The notes under the pieces: generated by a model
What the model was told of the DNA's origin: nothing
What the model saw: the letters and a program-made list of their open reading frames with translations, nothing else
Database searches by the model: none
Translations under genes and position numbers: made by a program
DNA from: Streptomyces paradoxus
GTDB taxonomy: Bacteria; Actinomycetota; Actinomycetes; Streptomycetales; Streptomycetaceae
DNA: 64,000 bases
Assembly (NCBI RefSeq): GCF_014202475.1
Contig: NZ_JACHGV010000001.1
Span: 186,001 to 250,000, forward strand
Reading direction: 5' to 3'
Part shown: positions 19,701-29,594 of the stretch, piece by piece
Layout of the letters: each line of letters starts with the position of its first letter
Numbering within the stretch: the stretch's first letter is position 1

Positions 19701-22700
19701 GTCGAGGCCGCACTGGGTGACGGCGGTGGCCGCCGGGTCGCGGCGGGCCGCGGTGTCGAACAGGGCGCCCAGGGTGGCCGGGGTGACCGGCGCGGGACGC
19801 CGCTCGCTCTCGGGCGTCAGGTCGTCGACCGGGGTGTCCGGGTGGGTGAGCAGGCCGGCCAGGGTCCGGGTGAACGTGCGCAGGATGGCCCTGGCGGTGG
19901 TCTCGCCCAGCAGTTCGCCGTCGTAGATGAGGTTGAAGCGCGGGCGGCCGTCCGGCGCGCGCTCGACCACCAGTGTCAGCGGATAGTGGGGTGCGCCCTC
20001 GTTGACGAGGTCCGTGATGGTCAGGGTGTCGCCGGGGCGCCGGAGCGAGGCCACGTCGGTGGCCACGTCGAACACCACGAGCGTGTCGAAGAGGGAGCCG
20101 GCGCCGGCCTGGCGGCCGATGCGCGCCAGGGAGACGTGCTGGTGCGGCAGGACCGCGCTCTGGTGGTCCCGCACCGAGGTGAGCAGGTCCGCCGCCGTGG
20201 TGCCGGAGGCCCAGCGGGCGCGTACCGGGACGGTGTTGATGAACAGGCCCACCATGTCCCCGATGCCGGGCACGTCGGCGTCGCGGCCGGAGACCGTGGA
20301 GCCGAACACCACGTCCCGGCCCTGCAGAAGACCGCCCAGGGTGACGGCCCAGGCACTGTGCACGGCGACGCTCAGCGGCACACCGGCCTCGCGGACGGCG
20401 GCGTCGATGTCGCCCTCGGGCTCCACGGCGGTGTCGGCGAACCGGTCGGAGGGGGTGTGCCCCTCGGCGACCAGCGAGGGGCCGGGCAGTCCGGCGAGTT
20501 CCTCGCGCCAGACGCGGTCGCTCTCGTCGGCGTCGCGTCCGGCGAGCCAGTGGACGTAGTCGGCGAAGCCTCCGGCCGGGTAGACGGTGCACGGGGCGTG
20601 GTATTCGGCGAGCAGCGCCCGGAGCATGGGCGGCACGGACCAGCCGTCGGCGATGATGTGGTGCACCGTCTGCACCAGGACGTTCCGTCCGGAGCCGGCG
20701 CGGACGAGGGTGTACCGCATGAGGGGGCCGGTGGCCAGATCGAAGCCGGTGCGGCGGTCCCGTTCGGCGAGGTCGCGTATCTCCTCGTCGGTGATGCCGG
20801 GGCGGTCCAGGGTGGTGAAGGGGGCCTCGGCGCCGTTCTCCAGGACGGAGACCACGCGGCCGTCGGCCAGGGCCGTGAAGCGCGCGGCCAGGTTCGGGAA
20901 GAGGGTGAGCAGCCGGGTGGCCGCCGCCGCGAGCCGGTCGGCGTCCACCTCGCCGTCCAGCGTGAGCAGTTGCTGTTCGACGTAGGCGCCCGCGGAGTCG
21001 TCGTCGAAGACCGAGTGGAAGTAGAGGCCTTCCTGGAGCGGGGTCAGCGGCAGGACGTCCCGCAGCGACGGGCCGTCCAGGGCGTCGACGTCGGCCTGGG
21101 TGAGGGGTACCAGGGGGAAGTCGCTGGGCGAGTGGCCGCCCTGGTCGAGTGCGGCGAGTCCGGCCAGGGCCGTGCGGAAGTAGTCGCCGAGCGCCGTGAT
21201 GTCGGCGTCGGTGAACAGGCCGTCGGGCCAGGAGATGGTGGTGACCAGCTCGTACGCGCCGGAGGCGTCGGGTTCGGCGATCGAGTTGAATTCCAGGGCG
21301 CGCGGCAGGCGCATCCGGGGGTCGCGCTTCTCGCCCAGCTGGCCGGTGGTGCCGGCGAGTTGCCAGTCGCCGGGGGCGCCGGCGGCGAAGCGGCCGAGGT
21401 AGTTGAAGAGCACCTGGGGTGCGGGGGCGTCGAACTCGCTGTGGGCGAGGTAGCGCAGGGCGCCGTAGGAGACGCCGTTGTCCGGTACCCGGGCGAGGTC
21501 CTCCTTGACCGCCTTGAGCGCGGCGGCCAGGTACGCGGGGGCGGTGAGGTCGGGCGCCGTGCCGGGGTCCACGGTCACCGGGAACAGGGTGGTGAACCAG
21601 CCGACGGTCCGCGACAGTTCCGGCTCGAAGCCGGCCGAGGCCATCACGAACTGCCCCTCGCGGCCGTGGCCTTCGAGTTCGATGTGGGCGAAGGTCTGGT
21701 CCTGGCCGAGGTCGCGCCGCCGGCGGGCCAGGGCGACGGCGAGCGCGGTGAGCAGCACGTCGTTGACGCCGGCGTGGAACTTCGCGGGGATCTCGTTCAG
21801 CAGCGCGGCCGTGACCTCGGGGCCGACCGAGACGGTCCGCAGGCGTTCGTTCGCGACGGTGTCGGTCTCGGACAGGGCACGCCTGCCGATCAGCTGGTCC
21901 TCGCCCGGCAGGGGGCGCCGGTAGCAGGAGCTGTCCGCGTCGAACGCGGCGCGTTCCAGCAGCTGGGTCCAGCGCCGGAAGGACGTACCGACCGGGGGCA
22001 GCTCGATAGGCGTGTCCGAGGTGAACTGCCGCCAGGCGGTGGCCAGGTCCTCCATCAGGACGCGCCAGGAGATGCCGTCGACGACCACGTGGTGGGCGAC
22101 GAGGACGAGTTGGCGTGCCGAAGGGCGCCAGACGGCCCGGAGCATCACGCCGTTCGCGGGGTCCAGTCCGGCGGTGGCGAGGGCGACGCACTCGTCGAGC
22201 GGCAGGTCGCTCTGCTGCGGGCCGGGCACGGCCCGGGCCGCCTCGGGGATGTCGAAGCTCCAGCGCTCGCCGCGCACCAGCCGGGCGCGGAGCATGTCGT
22301 GCCGGGCGACGAGGGCGGTGAGGATCGCGTCGAGGGCGTCGGCGGTCAGGTCCGCCGGGGTGTTCAGGACGACCGACTGGACGAAGCCGTCGACGGCGTC
22401 CGTGGTCTCACCGAGCCACTGCACGATGGGCGAGCCCACCACGGTGCCGGTGGCGACGTCGGCGTGGTCGACGGCGGAGACGTCCTCGCGGCTCGCGACC
22501 GCGGCCAGCGCGCCCACGGTGCTGTGGGTGAAGATCTGCCGTGCCGTGACGTGCAGGCCCTGTTCGCGCAGTGCGCTCAGCAGGGAGATCGCCAGGATGC
22601 TGTCGCCGCCGAGCTGGAAGAAGTCCTGGTCGACGCCGACCTCTTCGAGGCGCAGCACCTCCGCGACCGCGGTGCACACCGCCCGCTCGTCGTCGGTGGC

Positions 22701-24638
22701 GGGGCGGGCGAGGGAGCCCGTCTCGATCACGGGCTCGGGCAGGGCGTTGCGGTCGAGCTTGCCGTTGGCGGTGAGCGGGAACTCCTCCAGCACGACGACG
22801 TGGGCGGGCACCATGTATTCGACCATGTGCGCCGCGGCCCACGCCTTGACCTCGTCCGCCCGGAGGTCCTCGCTGCCGGCGGCCGGGATGACGTAGCCGA
22901 CCAGGTAGGTGCCGCCCGCCGCGTTCTTCTTCGCGACGACGCAGGTGTGCCGTACGCGCGGGTGTTCGGCGAGACCGACTTCGACGTCCTCTATCTCCAG
23001 CCGCATGCCGCGGATCTTGATCTGGTTGTCGGCGCGGCCGAGGAAGTCCAGCGATCCGTCGGGGGCGAAGCGGGCGAGGTCGCCGGTGCGGTAGAGACGG
23101 GAGCCGTCGTTCGCGAAGGGGTTGGCGACGAAGCGGGAGGCGGTCAGGCCGGGCGCGCCGACGTAGCCGCGCCCCAGGAGGAAGCCGCCGACGTAGAGTT
23201 CGCCGCCGACGCCGACCGGGACGGGGCGCAGTTCGTCGTCCAGGACGTAGAGCTGGGTGTTGGGGTTGGCCTTGCCGATGGACGTCGACAGGCGTTCCGC
23301 GGCGCCCCGGTAGATGACGTGGGAGACGCCGATGGTGGTCTCGGCGGGGCCGTAGCCGTGGTACATGGGGATGTTGCCGAGCTTGGTGCGGAACCGCTCG
23401 TACAGCTCGGGGGTGAGTACTTCGCCTCCGCACCACACGTGCCGGAGGCTGTCCAGGCGTCCGGAGTCGCCGGCCATCTCCAGCAGCACGTCGAGCATGG
23501 ACGAGACCAGGTACGTGAAGGTGACGCGCTGTTCGGCGATGACGCTCAGCAGGTGGTGCGGGTCGCGCTCGCCGCCGGGGCGCAGGACGACGAGCCGGCC
23601 GCCGGAGACCAGCGGCAGGAAGATCTCGTTGATGGAGATGTCGAAGGACAGCGGCGCCTTGAACAGTGAGGCGTCGTCGTGGCCGAAGCCGAGGATCTCG
23701 TTCACCTGCCACAGCAGGCGCTCGCTGATCGCCTCGTGCCGGATCATCGCGCCCTTGGGGCGTCCGGTGGAGCCGGAGGTGAAGATCACGTAGGCCAGTG
23801 CGTCGCCGGGGACGGCGACGCCGGGCCCCTGGGCCGGGTACGAGCCGTACTGCCAGTCGCCGAGGTCGACGGCCACGGCGTCCGGTTCGGCCGGGTCGTG
23901 CTCGCCGGAGGCGTTGAGCTGGAGGACGACCCGGGCGTCCTCGATGACGACGGCCCGGCGCGCGGCGGGCCACTGCGGGTCGAGCGGGACGAAGGCGCAC
24001 CCGGCCTGGAGCACGGCGAGCAGCCCGACGACCATGTCGGCGGAGCGGGCCAGGGAGATGCCCACGAACTGCTCGGCGCCGAGTCCGCGGGCGAGCAGGT
24101 GGTGGGCCAACTGGCCCGCCCGTTCGGCCGCTTCACGGTAGGTCAGGGTGCGGTGTTCGTCGACGACGGCCACGGCGTCCGGCCGGGCGAGCGTCTGCTC
24201 GTGGAACATCTCCACGATGGTGGGGCGGACCCGGTCGGCCCGGTTGTCGTTCCACTCGGCCAGGGTCCGGAGTCTGGCCGCGACGCTGGAGGGGCCGATG
24301 GTGCCGAGCGGCCGGTCCGGGAAGTCGGCCAGGTCGTCCAGCGCGAGCTGCGCGTCCTCGGGTGTGACGCCGTCGGGGACGGTGATGCCCCGGCCGTCGG
24401 GGGCGACCTCCCAACCCTCGGGCGCACGGCCGCCGTTGTCGACCCAGCCGAGGACGTCGGCGAAGAGCGTGCCCGGGGTGAGGTCGATGCCCTCGGGGCT
24501 GCGGCCGGTCGCCCAGTACGACAGGCCGATGGCACAGGCCTCGGTGATGGTCCCGTCCGGGTAGTCGCCGATCCGCCGGCGCACATCGGCCAGGCGCGTG
24601 GGGGAAAGCAGTGCGAGACGAGCGCGCGGTTCCAACAT
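13734..24638 (-). CDS. cchH: Coelichelin nonribosomal peptide synthetase CchH
   Basis: A 3,634-residue NRPS with three modules, order A-T-E / C-A-T-E / C-A-T and no thioesterase. Approximate positions: N-terminal extension 1-140, A1 150-630, T1 around LGGDSI 677, E1 735-1170 ([10 protein letters not shown] ~851), C2 from 1198 (HHIIADGWS ~1328), A2 1635-2115, T2 ~2172, E2 2225-2610 ([10 protein letters not shown] ~2349), C3 from 2625 ([10 protein letters not shown] ~2748, first His replaced by Tyr), A3 3060-3540, T3 LGGHSM ~3592. Ten-residue specificity codes read by hand: A1 DINYWGGIGK, A2 DFWNIGMVHK (threonine), A3 DMENLGLINK. A1 and A3 are as I recall for formyl-hydroxy-ornithine and hydroxy-ornithine of coelichelin. 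Two epimerisation domains fit D-residues 1 and 2. The gene is directly behind an iron box and coupled to cchI. Confidence 0.97.
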   Translation of the reverse strand: MLEPRARLALLSPTRLADVRRRIGDYPDGTITEACAIGLSYWATGRSPEGIDLTPGTLFADVLGWVDNGGRAPEGWEVAPDGRGITVPDGVTPEDAQLALDDLADFPDRPLGTIGPSSVAARLRTLAEWNDNRADRVRPTIVEMFHEQTLARPDAVAVVDEHRTLTYREAAERAGQLAHHLLARGLGAEQFVGISLARSADMVVGLLAVLQAGCAFVPLDPQWPAARRAVVIEDARVVLQLNASGEHDPAEPDAVAVDLGDWQYGSYPAQGPGVAVPGDALAYVIFTSGSTGRPKGAMIRHEAISERLLWQVNEILGFGHDDASLFKAPLSFDISINEIFLPLVSGGRLVVLRPGGERDPHHLLSVIAEQRVTFTYLVSSMLDVLLEMAGDSGRLDSLRHVWCGGEVLTPELYERFRTKLGNIPMYHGYGPAETTIGVSHVIYRGAAERLSTSIGKANPNTQLYVLDDELRPVPVGVGGELYVGGFLLGRGYVGAPGLTASRFVANPFANDGSRLYRTGDLARFAPDGSLDFLGRADNQIKIRGMRLEIEDVEVGLAEHPRVRHTCVVAKKNAAGGTYLVGYVIPAAGSEDLRADEVKAWAAAHMVEYMVPAHVVVLEEFPLTANGKLDRNALPEPVIETGSLARPATDDERAVCTAVAEVLRLEEVGVDQDFFQLGGDSILAISLLSALREQGLHVTARQIFTHSTVGALAAVASREDVSAVDHADVATGTVVGSPIVQWLGETTDAVDGFVQSVVLNTPADLTADALDAILTALVARHDMLRARLVRGERWSFDIPEAARAVPGPQQSDLPLDECVALATAGLDPANGVMLRAVWRPSARQLVLVAHHVVVDGISWRVLMEDLATAWRQFTSDTPIELPPVGTSFRRWTQLLERAAFDADSSCYRRPLPGEDQLIGRRALSETDTVANERLRTVSVGPEVTAALLNEIPAKFHAGVNDVLLTALAVALARRRRDLGQDQTFAHIELEGHGREGQFVMASAGFEPELSRTVGWFTTLFPVTVDPGTAPDLTAPAYLAAALKAVKEDLARVPDNGVSYGALRYLAHSEFDAPAPQVLFNYLGRFAAGAPGDWQLAGTTGQLGEKRDPRMRLPRALEFNSIAEPDASGAYELVTTISWPDGLFTDADITALGDYFRTALAGLAALDQGGHSPSDFPLVPLTQADVDALDGPSLRDVLPLTPLQEGLYFHSVFDDDSAGAYVEQQLLTLDGEVDADRLAAAATRLLTLFPNLAARFTALADGRVVSVLENGAEAPFTTLDRPGITDEEIRDLAERDRRTGFDLATGPLMRYTLVRAGSGRNVLVQTVHHIIADGWSVPPMLRALLAEYHAPCTVYPAGGFADYVHWLAGRDADESDRVWREELAGLPGPSLVAEGHTPSDRFADTAVEPEGDIDAAVREAGVPLSVAVHSAWAVTLGGLLQGRDVVFGSTVSGRDADVPGIGDMVGLFINTVPVRARWASGTTAADLLTSVRDHQSAVLPHQHVSLARIGRQAGAGSLFDTLVVFDVATDVASLRRPGDTLTITDLVNEGAPHYPLTLVVERAPDGRPRFNLIYDGELLGETTARAILRTFTRTLAGLLTHPDTPVDDLTPESERRPAPVTPATLGALFDTAARRDPAATAVTQCGLDGVTRSLTYGELSAGKDELAAALRAAGVGPGKRVAVAVPRSLEQVVALVAIVSAGGAYVPLDLAYPDERLEYILADAAPQVVLVDRDQRDRCTELLTRAGVPARVLLQGEEPPAAPAEPAPEPGWHTPAYVIYTSGSTGRPKGVVVPHSSVVSLLANTRPDMDFGPDDVWVQFHSFSFDFAVWELWGALVHGGELLVPDYGLTRSPVDFHRLVRERGVTVLNQTPSAFYQFIEADRLAGEPLPALRRIIFGGEALDLGRLRGWVERHGTSAPELVNMYGITETTVHVTHRVLTDDDFARGDDVSPIGGPIPGLVTYLLDDRLRPVPPGRKGAIYVAGDQVSLGYLGRPGLTAGRFVANPFTADGSRMYHTGDLAVRTLDGELVFTGRADDQVQLKGFRIELGEVESAIRELDGVTDVAVTVADTGDHLVAHVVGSAPGDFEGRLAQKLPVHMIPGRVLTTEALPLTVNGKLDRKALVERALRGAGNCAASHDAPAEEHSALATLVEIFTQTLPGSDVTADTDFFRAGGDSIIAITVVNRARTLGLPIAPRDVFLLKTPRALAEHLGTNTPQTPQTPTHREDGPLTPTPIILRQRELGGRLTRFAQARTLQAPDSTGYADAVRAANAVVAAHPALRLRLRTEHGVWTLRTEPARAITVVRPDTTDATAVADEAAGQLDPESGELIAFAWLEASHTLVVTVHHLAVDAVSWLILLDDLATALRGEPLAPPTTPYAEYADALTLRATQNLDDLGRWVTTLQAPELLPVTGALRKTTVVLAPDVSDSVTRTAPAALGVGLTELLCGALRTALTRIQPSPTDLAIDLERHGRVPVREEHDYTRTVGWFTSIAPVRLTPHTDPVAAAREVVERQPDEDGHVSYGRLRYLNPQTAPLLTARPQVLFNYLGRGSESQALHLTGGDQGSPYAVEVNAWTDEATGSLLAEFVLAEGVPDEITEHWHDALRHLADAATTAERTAPVTPLQRGLYFQAQLAGPAGHYVAQNWFTFDRRLDTGALAAAMAHVIARHPVVGAGFGTDDDGNPVQLLKAGREVDVRTIALATDAEVDALRARDRDTGFDPGEPPLIRLTVVNLPGDRDGLLLSYHLLLWDGWSREIVLRDLFDAYRAVLAGEPLDPAPAAPSFEEHARALAAKDPAVSERFWAGHLAGLPGPTLLAGPSPSFSDDLPKALVHTLSAEQSTLVREAARVHGVTLNSVLTGAFGLLLGAHTGRSDAVFGVTVSGRDGEGLSGIVGVLLNTVPMWTRARPDDTVRAYLSAVQAARVEAMEHEHLGLGEIQRASGHDTLFDNLFVLQNFLDMDAFAEMNARHGITSVKADDSTHYPFTWVVTPGERLTVKLEYRDGDTGKARRLLDDYLSVLEDVARATGPVGALRGLGPVPEPGDRTDVGTDTVVDRFDQAADRDPQRVALVAQGSTMTFAELRDRSRAVAGVLAARGIGPETTVGLAIPRSLDWIVALFAVLRVGAAYVPLELDHPDERIAAIVEDAGPDVTLTVSGVAPRLTGELIELDRPLPEAEPYPTFAPDDPDRLRHPAYTIYTSGSTGRPKGVVTEYAGLTNMLINHQRRIFEPVLAEHGHRVFRIAHTVSFAFDMSWEELLWLADGHEVHICDEELRRDAPRLVEYCLEYGIDVINVTPTYAQQLVAEGLLDDPDRRPALVLLGGEAVTPTLWQRLADTEGTVGYNLYGPTEYTINTLGVGTFECEDPVVGVAIDNTDVYVLDPWLRPLPDGVPGELYVSGIGIARGYLGQPAQSAHRFVACPFGEPGERMYRTGDLVVRRPDGNLMYLGRTDQQVKIRGHRVELGEVEAAFAAHPAVRFAAAVAQPDPQVDGAYRLAAYLVLDGADLAAVAAEVGAALPDFLRPTHYAQVDGIPLTVNGKADTKALPEAKPLGALTTAGERGPETETETVVCEYFAEALDLDDDEVSAVSDFVSLGGHSMLAVRLVGLLRREYGPVITIRDLFTLRTPEAIARHLDDN

Positions 24639-24665
24639 CGAAGACTCAGCGTCCCTTCCAGAATG

Positions 24666-24699
24666 TGGAGTTAGGCTAACCTAAATTAGGGTTGCCTAA
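24666..24699 (-). promoter_or_regulatory. Iron box (double) upstream of cchH
   Basis: Read toward cchH, TTAGGTTAGCCTAACTCCA (24684 to 24666) matches the consensus at 16 of 19 positions. A second partial box, TTAGGGTTGCCTAA, lies at 24686-24699 and overlaps the cchG stop codon. The primary box is 28 nt upstream of the cchH ATG. Confidence 0.88.
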
Positions 24700-26483
24700 C
24701 TACCCTCTCGCCAGGCCCGCCACAGTCGTGCGTACCGGCCGCCCAGAGCCACGAGTTCCTCGTGGGTCCCCTGCTCCACGACGCGTCCCGCGTCGAGCAC
24801 GGCGATCCGGTCAGCGGCCATCGCCTGGGTCAGCCGGTGCGCCACGAACAGCGTGGTCCGGCCCTCGCACGCGGCCAGCACGGCCCGCTCCAGCTCGGCG
24901 GCGCCCTCGCTGCCGGCCTCCGCGGTCGACTCGTCGAGCACCACCACCGGCGCCCGGCCCAGCACCAGCCGCGCCAGGGCGATCTGGGCGACCTTGGTGA
25001 CGTCCAGGCGCTCACCGCCCTCGCCGACCGGGGTGTTCAGCCCGTCGGGCAGTGCGGCCACCCAGCCCTCGGCTCCGACGGTGCGCAGCGCGTCCATCAG
25101 CTCCGCGTCCGACGCCCCCGGCGCGGAGAGCCGCAGGTCGTCGGCGAGCGGGCCGGAGAACACGTGCGTCTCCTGCGTCAGGATGCTCACCAGGGCCCGC
25201 GCCCCGGCCTCGTCCAGGCCGGAGAGATCCGTCGTCCCGATGCGCACCGACCCTGCCTCCGGGGTGCCGATACCGGCGATCAGCGCGGCCAGGGTGGTCT
25301 TGCCCGCGCCGGTGGCGCCCACGAGGGCGAGTGACCCGCCGGCCGGGATGGTCAGGTCCACGTCCCGCAGCACCGGTTCCTCGGAGCCGGGGTAACGGAA
25401 CGTCAGCCCCTCGACCGTCACCGGGTACGCCCCGGCCCGGGCCGGGGTGACGGACTCGTCGCCGACCAGCCGCTCCTCGGCGGACTCCCCGAGCACCCCG
25501 ACCAGTCGGGTCAGGCTCGCGCCCGACTTCTGCGCCTCGTCGAAGGTGAACATGATGGCGCCCAGCGGGGTGAACAGCCGGTGGAACAGCAGCGGGGCCG
25601 CCGACACCTCGCCCAGGCTGGCCGCGTCGGCCTCCAGCAGGGCGTACCCCACGACGAGGATCAGGACCAGGCCGATGAACTCGGCGCGGTTCTCCCGGCC
25701 GACGAACCGGCCGAAGAACCGGAACACCTCGATACCGAGCTCACGCACCCGCCACGACTCGGAGGTGACCTTCTCGCGGAAGGCACCCTCCAGGCGGTAG
25801 GCGCGGACCGTGTCGATGCCGTTGAGGCCGCTGATGAACGCCTGGGCCCGGTCGGCCTGGGCCACGCGCTGCTTGCGGTACAGCGGGGCGGACCGGGGCA
25901 GGTACCAGCGCAGCGCCAGCGCGTACGCGGGCAGCGCGCCGGCGCCGGCCAGGCCGAGCCGCCAGTCGAGGCCGAACATGCCGAGGGTCGCGATGACGAC
26001 CAGCACGCCCGCCGAGAACACCGTGGGGACGGCCGTGCGGATACCCTTGGAGATGACGGCCACGTCGTCGCCGACCCGGGAGAGCACGTCTCCCCGGCCG
26101 ACCTGCTCGATCCGCGCGCTCGGCATGCCGAGCACCGCCCGGACGGCGCCTTCGCGCAGCCGCGCGAGCAGATCCGCGCCCAGCCGTCCGATCAGATAGG
26201 TGGAGACCGCGGTGGCCGCCGCGCCGAGCAGCGCGGCGGCACCGATCAGCACCCCGATCGTGACCAGGACCGAACGGTCCTCGCCTCCGACGACCCCGTC
26301 GACCACCCGGCCGAGCAGGAGCACCGGGAGTACCTGGAGCGCCGCCCCCGCGACCGTGGTGAGCACGGTCGCGGCCGAGAGCCCGGGCATGGCGCGGCAG
26401 TGTCCCGCGACCCATCGGGCGGCCTCGCGTCCGGTCGTCGTGCGCAGGGTCGCCGGGGCGACGCGCGTATCGGTGGTGCTCAC
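24696..26483 (-). CDS. cchG: ABC exporter half CchG with intact Walker motifs but altered signature
   Basis: A 595-residue half-transporter: N-terminal membrane domain (residues ~25-310, six hydrophobic stretches) and C-terminal ATPase. Walker A is intact (LVGATGAGKTTL, about residue 391) and Walker B reads VVVLDESTAEAG (about residue 514) with the catalytic Glu. The LSGGQ signature is replaced by LDVTK in GEGGERLDVTKVAQ (about residue 490). This complements CchI exactly, so one competent and one dead ATP site are predicted in the dimer. The GTG start lies 4 nt after the cchF stop. It is presumably a siderophore exporter by cluster context; direction of transport is inference from the exporter-type fold. 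Confidence 0.93.
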   Translation of the reverse strand: MSTTDTRVAPATLRTTTGREAARWVAGHCRAMPGLSAATVLTTVAGAALQVLPVLLLGRVVDGVVGGEDRSVLVTIGVLIGAAALLGAAATAVSTYLIGRLGADLLARLREGAVRAVLGMPSARIEQVGRGDVLSRVGDDVAVISKGIRTAVPTVFSAGVLVVIATLGMFGLDWRLGLAGAGALPAYALALRWYLPRSAPLYRKQRVAQADRAQAFISGLNGIDTVRAYRLEGAFREKVTSESWRVRELGIEVFRFFGRFVGRENRAEFIGLVLILVVGYALLEADAASLGEVSAAPLLFHRLFTPLGAIMFTFDEAQKSGASLTRLVGVLGESAEERLVGDESVTPARAGAYPVTVEGLTFRYPGSEEPVLRDVDLTIPAGGSLALVGATGAGKTTLAALIAGIGTPEAGSVRIGTTDLSGLDEAGARALVSILTQETHVFSGPLADDLRLSAPGASDAELMDALRTVGAEGWVAALPDGLNTPVGEGGERLDVTKVAQIALARLVLGRAPVVVLDESTAEAGSEGAAELERAVLAACEGRTTLFVAHRLTQAMAADRIAVLDAGRVVEQGTHEELVALGGRYARLWRAWREGS

Positions 26484-26487
26484 TTCC

Positions 26488-27546
26488 CTACTCGACCGAC
26501 TTGACGAGCTCGTCGATCGCGTACGGCATGGACAGCAGGGTGCCCTGGGAGATGGCCGCGCCGACCGCCGGTCCCTCGCTGTCGAGCAGGTAGGACACGT
26601 TGCCCTTCTTCACGGCGTCGAGGTTGGCGAACAGCTTGAACTTCTTCAGGGCCTCGGTGTCGGCCTTGTCGTTGATGACGAAGATGTGGTCGACGTCGAC
26701 GAGGTCGATGCGCTCGGGCGAGAGCTTGGTGTAGAAGCTGCCTCCGGCGACCTTGTCGATCCCGGTCTGGTACTTGAAGCCGATGCCCGAGACGAGCCGG
26801 CCGCGCACGTCGGTGGAAGTGAAGGGCGCCACCGAGTTCTCGTACCAGGACAGCGCGACAGCGGTCTGCTTGCCGAGCTCCGGGTGCTCCTTCTTGGCCG
26901 TGTCCAGCTTGCCCTCGATGTCGTCGACCATCTTCTGGCCCTCGTCGGCCTTGCCGAGGGCCTTGGCGATGTGCAGGGCGTTGTCCTGCCAGGGGGCGCT
27001 GAAGGGCTCCTTCTCGCCCTTGGTGCGGGCCACCGTGGGAGCGATCTTGGAGAGCTTGTCGTAGCCGGCCTGGTCGATCTCGGAATAGACCGCGACGATC
27101 AGGTCGGGCCGCAGGGCCGCGATCTTCTCGTAGTTGGGGCCGGAGTCACCGTTCTTCATGATGACCTCGGGCTTGGTGTCACCCCACTTGTCCTTCACCC
27201 AGGGCCACTGGGTGTTGATGTCGGGGGACTTGCCCGGCGGGTTGGGGTACTGGTCGACCATGCCGACGGGCTTGATGCCGAAGGCCAGGATGGTCTGGTC
27301 GTCGGTGTAGCCGACGGAGACGACCCGCTGGGGTGCCTTCTCGACCTTCGTGGATCCGAACGCGTGCTCCACGGTGACCGGGAACGCGCCGTCCGCGGCG
27401 GCCTGGGTGCCCTCGTTCTTGTTGTCCGCCGTGTCCGCCGAGTCGGAACCGCATCCCGCGAGGAGACCGACGCCGAGGGTGGCCGCGGACACAGCCGCCG
27501 CCAGCCGCCGCCATTGCTTCCCGGACGTCGTTCGATGGAGGAGCAT
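26488..27546 (-). CDS. cchF: Ferric-siderophore-binding lipoprotein CchF
   Basis: A 352-residue periplasmic-binding-protein-like lipoprotein of the FepB/FhuD class. The signal peptide carries a twin-basic N-terminus and the lipobox LLAGC with the lipidated Cys at residue 32. The first domain follows with PQRVVSVGYTDDQTILAFGIKPVGM and IAALRPDLIVA, typical of the helical-backbone iron-siderophore receptors. It should capture ferric coelichelin at the outer face and deliver it to CchC/CchD with ATPase CchE. It is the first gene of the cchFG pair and has an iron box 74 nt upstream. Confidence 0.95.
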   Translation of the reverse strand: MLLHRTTSGKQWRRLAAAVSAATLGVGLLAGCGSDSADTADNKNEGTQAAADGAFPVTVEHAFGSTKVEKAPQRVVSVGYTDDQTILAFGIKPVGMVDQYPNPPGKSPDINTQWPWVKDKWGDTKPEVIMKNGDSGPNYEKIAALRPDLIVAVYSEIDQAGYDKLSKIAPTVARTKGEKEPFSAPWQDNALHIAKALGKADEGQKMVDDIEGKLDTAKKEHPELGKQTAVALSWYENSVAPFTSTDVRGRLVSGIGFKYQTGIDKVAGGSFYTKLSPERIDLVDVDHIFVINDKADTEALKKFKLFANLDAVKKGNVSYLLDSEGPAVGAAISQGTLLSMPYAIDELVKSVE

Positions 27547-27619
27547 CCAAAACCCCTTGCTTTCGCGCTAGTTCGCTGCACCCTCGCCTAAAGGGCAGGC
27601 AAACCTTATCGTGATGGAG

Positions 27620-27638
27620 TGAGGTTAGCCTAGCCTTA
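27620..27638 (-). promoter_or_regulatory. Iron box upstream of cchF
   Basis: In the direction of cchF it reads TAAGGCTAGGCTAACCTCA, 16 of 19 matches to the DmdR/IdeR consensus. It sits between the end of cchE and cchF, giving cchFG its own iron-controlled promoter. Confidence 0.87.
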
Positions 27639-27650
27639 CCCCGTACCTCT

Positions 27651-28532
27651 TTATCGGGATGTGTCCGGACGCACGTGCGTCCGCCCGATCGGCACGATCA
27701 AGGGCCGGTCCCCCACCGGGTCGTCGATCACCTGGGCGCGCAACCCGAAGGCCTCGTAAAGGAGTTCGGCGGTGACGACGTCGTGCGGGTGGCCCTGCGC
27801 CAGGATCGAGCCGTCCCGCATCACGACGAGGTGGTCGCTGTAGCGCACGGCCAGGTTGAGGTCGTGGAGCACCATGACGACGGTGCAGCCCGACTCGTGC
27901 AGATCGTCGACCAGGTCGAGGACGTCGACCGCGTGCGCCAGGTCCAGATAGGTCGTCGGCTCGTCGAGGAGCAGCAGGTCGGTGCCCTGAGCCAGCGTCA
28001 TGGAAATCCACACGCGCTGCCGTTGCCCGCCGGAGAGCGAGTCGACCGGGCGGTCGGCCAGGTCGGCCACGCCGGTCATGGCGAGCGCGCGCTCCACGAC
28101 CTCGGCGTCGTCCGAGGACCACTGCCGCAGCCAGCTCTGGTGCGGGTGCCGGCCCCGGGCGACCAGGTCGGCCACCGTCAGCCCCTCCGGAGCGACCGGC
28201 GCCTGCGGGAGCAGGCCGAGTTTCTTCGCCACGTCCCGGGTCCGGAGCCTGCCGATGTCCTCGCCGTCCAGGACGACCGTCCCCCTGGCCGGCTTGAGCA
28301 GCCGTGACAGGGTCCGCAACAGGGTCGATTTCCCGCAGCCGTTGGGGCCGATGATCGTGGTGACCACCCCCGGCGGTATCGCCACGTCGAGGCCGTCGAT
28401 GACGGTCCGGCCGCCGTAGCCGACCGTGACGCCTCGGGCTGCCAGCCGCGAGGCGTCGCCGACCGCGGCCTCGGTGACGGACTGTGCGACCACGGGTCCC
28501 CCCTTGCTTAGGTTCACCTGACTCTTGTACAT
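27651..28532 (-). CDS. cchE: Siderophore ABC importer ATPase CchE
   Basis: A FepC-type ATPase, 293 residues from the ATG: Walker A IIGPNGCGKSTLL, Q-loop LLPQAP, signature [10 protein letters not shown], Walker B LLLLDEPTTYLDL and H-loop VLHDLNLA are all intact. It energises uptake of the ferric siderophore through CchC/CchD. ATG 28532 directly abuts the cchD stop. An alternative GTG at 28494 is preceded by a purine-rich AAGGGGGGACCC and would leave the weak iron-box-like TTAGGTTCACCTGA (28508-28521) non-coding, so the true start is uncertain by 13 residues. Confidence 0.94.
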   Translation of the reverse strand: MYKSQVNLSKGGPVVAQSVTEAAVGDASRLAARGVTVGYGGRTVIDGLDVAIPPGVVTTIIGPNGCGKSTLLRTLSRLLKPARGTVVLDGEDIGRLRTRDVAKKLGLLPQAPVAPEGLTVADLVARGRHPHQSWLRQWSSDDAEVVERALAMTGVADLADRPVDSLSGGQRQRVWISMTLAQGTDLLLLDEPTTYLDLAHAVDVLDLVDDLHESGCTVVMVLHDLNLAVRYSDHLVVMRDGSILAQGHPHDVVTAELLYEAFGLRAQVIDDPVGDRPLIVPIGRTHVRPDTSR

Positions 28533-29594
28533 CTACCGGAGGTTGGCCCGCACCAGCAGGTAGACGAGGAAGGGCCCGCCGATCGCGGCGGTGACCACGC
28601 CGACCGGGAGCGAGACCGGCAGGACCGCCCGCGCGACCAGGTCCGAGCCGATCAGCAGCAGCGCGCCCACCAGGCCCGAGGCGAGCATCGGCGGTGTGGG
28701 GCAGCGCGCCAGCCGCATCGCCACCTGCGGGGCGACCAGCGCGACGAACGGGACCGGGCCCGCCGCGCTCACCGCCATACCGGCCAGCAGCACCGCGCAC
28801 AGCAGCAGGACCGCCCGCACGGCCGCGTACCGCACCCCGAGACCGGCGGCGACCTCGTCGCCGAAGTGCATCGGCTTGAACTGGAACGCGACGGCGGCCA
28901 CGACGGCCAGCAGGGCGAGCGTGCCCCACAGGGCCACCTGGACCTCGCCCCACGAGCGGTCGTCGAGCGAGCCGACCAGCCAGGCCTGTGCCTGGGCCAC
29001 GTCCCTGATGTCGGCCGTGACGAGCAGCCAGGTGGTGACGGCCTCCATCACCGCGCTCACCGAGATGCCGATGAGGATGAGCCGGAAACCGTCGATCCCG
29101 CGCCGCCAGGCCAGGAAGTACACCAGAAGTCCCGTGCCGAGGCCGCCGGCGAGTGCCGCCGCCGAGAGGCCCACGGTGTCGGCCACGGCCGCGGCGGCCC
29201 CGCCCGACACCGTCACCAGGAACACCGCGACCGCACCGGCGCCCGTGGTGATGCCGAGAACGTCCGGGCTGGCCAGGGGATTCCGGGCGATGGACTGGGT
29301 GATCGCCCCGGACACCCCGAGCGCGACGCCCACCACGAGTCCGGCCAGGGCACGCGGCATCCGCAGGTCCATGATGACGAACTCGTCGACCTGCTCGCCC
29401 CGTCCGAGGAGCGTGCGGATCACCTGTGGCAGGCCGATGGGAAAGTCCCCGACGCCGATGGACACGCAGAAGACCAGGAAGGCCGCAGCCGCCAGCAGCA
29501 GCGAGACGCCCACCAGCCAGGGCCGCCAGAAGAACGACACCCGGCCCAGCCGCACGCCCGGCGGCAGCGACGGCTTCACATCGGTCACGTTCAT
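28533..29594 (-). CDS. cchD: Siderophore ABC importer permease CchD (FecCD family)
   Basis: A 353-residue permease with about nine to ten hydrophobic segments and the FecCD motif GVSGAITQSIARNPLASPDVLGITTGAG. Near the C-terminus is the coupling region GLGVRYAAVRAVLLLCAVLLAG with PFVALVAPQVAMRL. It pairs with CchC to form the inner-membrane channel for ferric coelichelin. ATG 29594 overlaps the cchC stop (ATGA) and is preceded by CAGGAGCGC; upstream in-frame sequence is only cchC read in another frame. Confidence 0.95.
   Translation of the reverse strand: MNVTDVKPSLPPGVRLGRVSFFWRPWLVGVSLLLAAAAFLVFCVSIGVGDFPIGLPQVIRTLLGRGEQVDEFVIMDLRMPRALAGLVVGVALGVSGAITQSIARNPLASPDVLGITTGAGAVAVFLVTVSGGAAAAVADTVGLSAAALAGGLGTGLLVYFLAWRRGIDGFRLILIGISVSAVMEAVTTWLLVTADIRDVAQAQAWLVGSLDDRSWGEVQVALWGTLALLAVVAAVAFQFKPMHFGDEVAAGLGVRYAAVRAVLLLCAVLLAGMAVSAAGPVPFVALVAPQVAMRLARCPTPPMLASGLVGALLLIGSDLVARAVLPVSLPVGVVTAAIGGPFLVYLLVRANLR

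Noticed and set aside
13647..23669. Very long open frames on the + strand opposite cchH (845 and 1,772 codons)
   Set aside because: They are antisense readings of a very GC-rich gene; products have no domains, while the minus strand encodes a complete NRPS with every expected motif.
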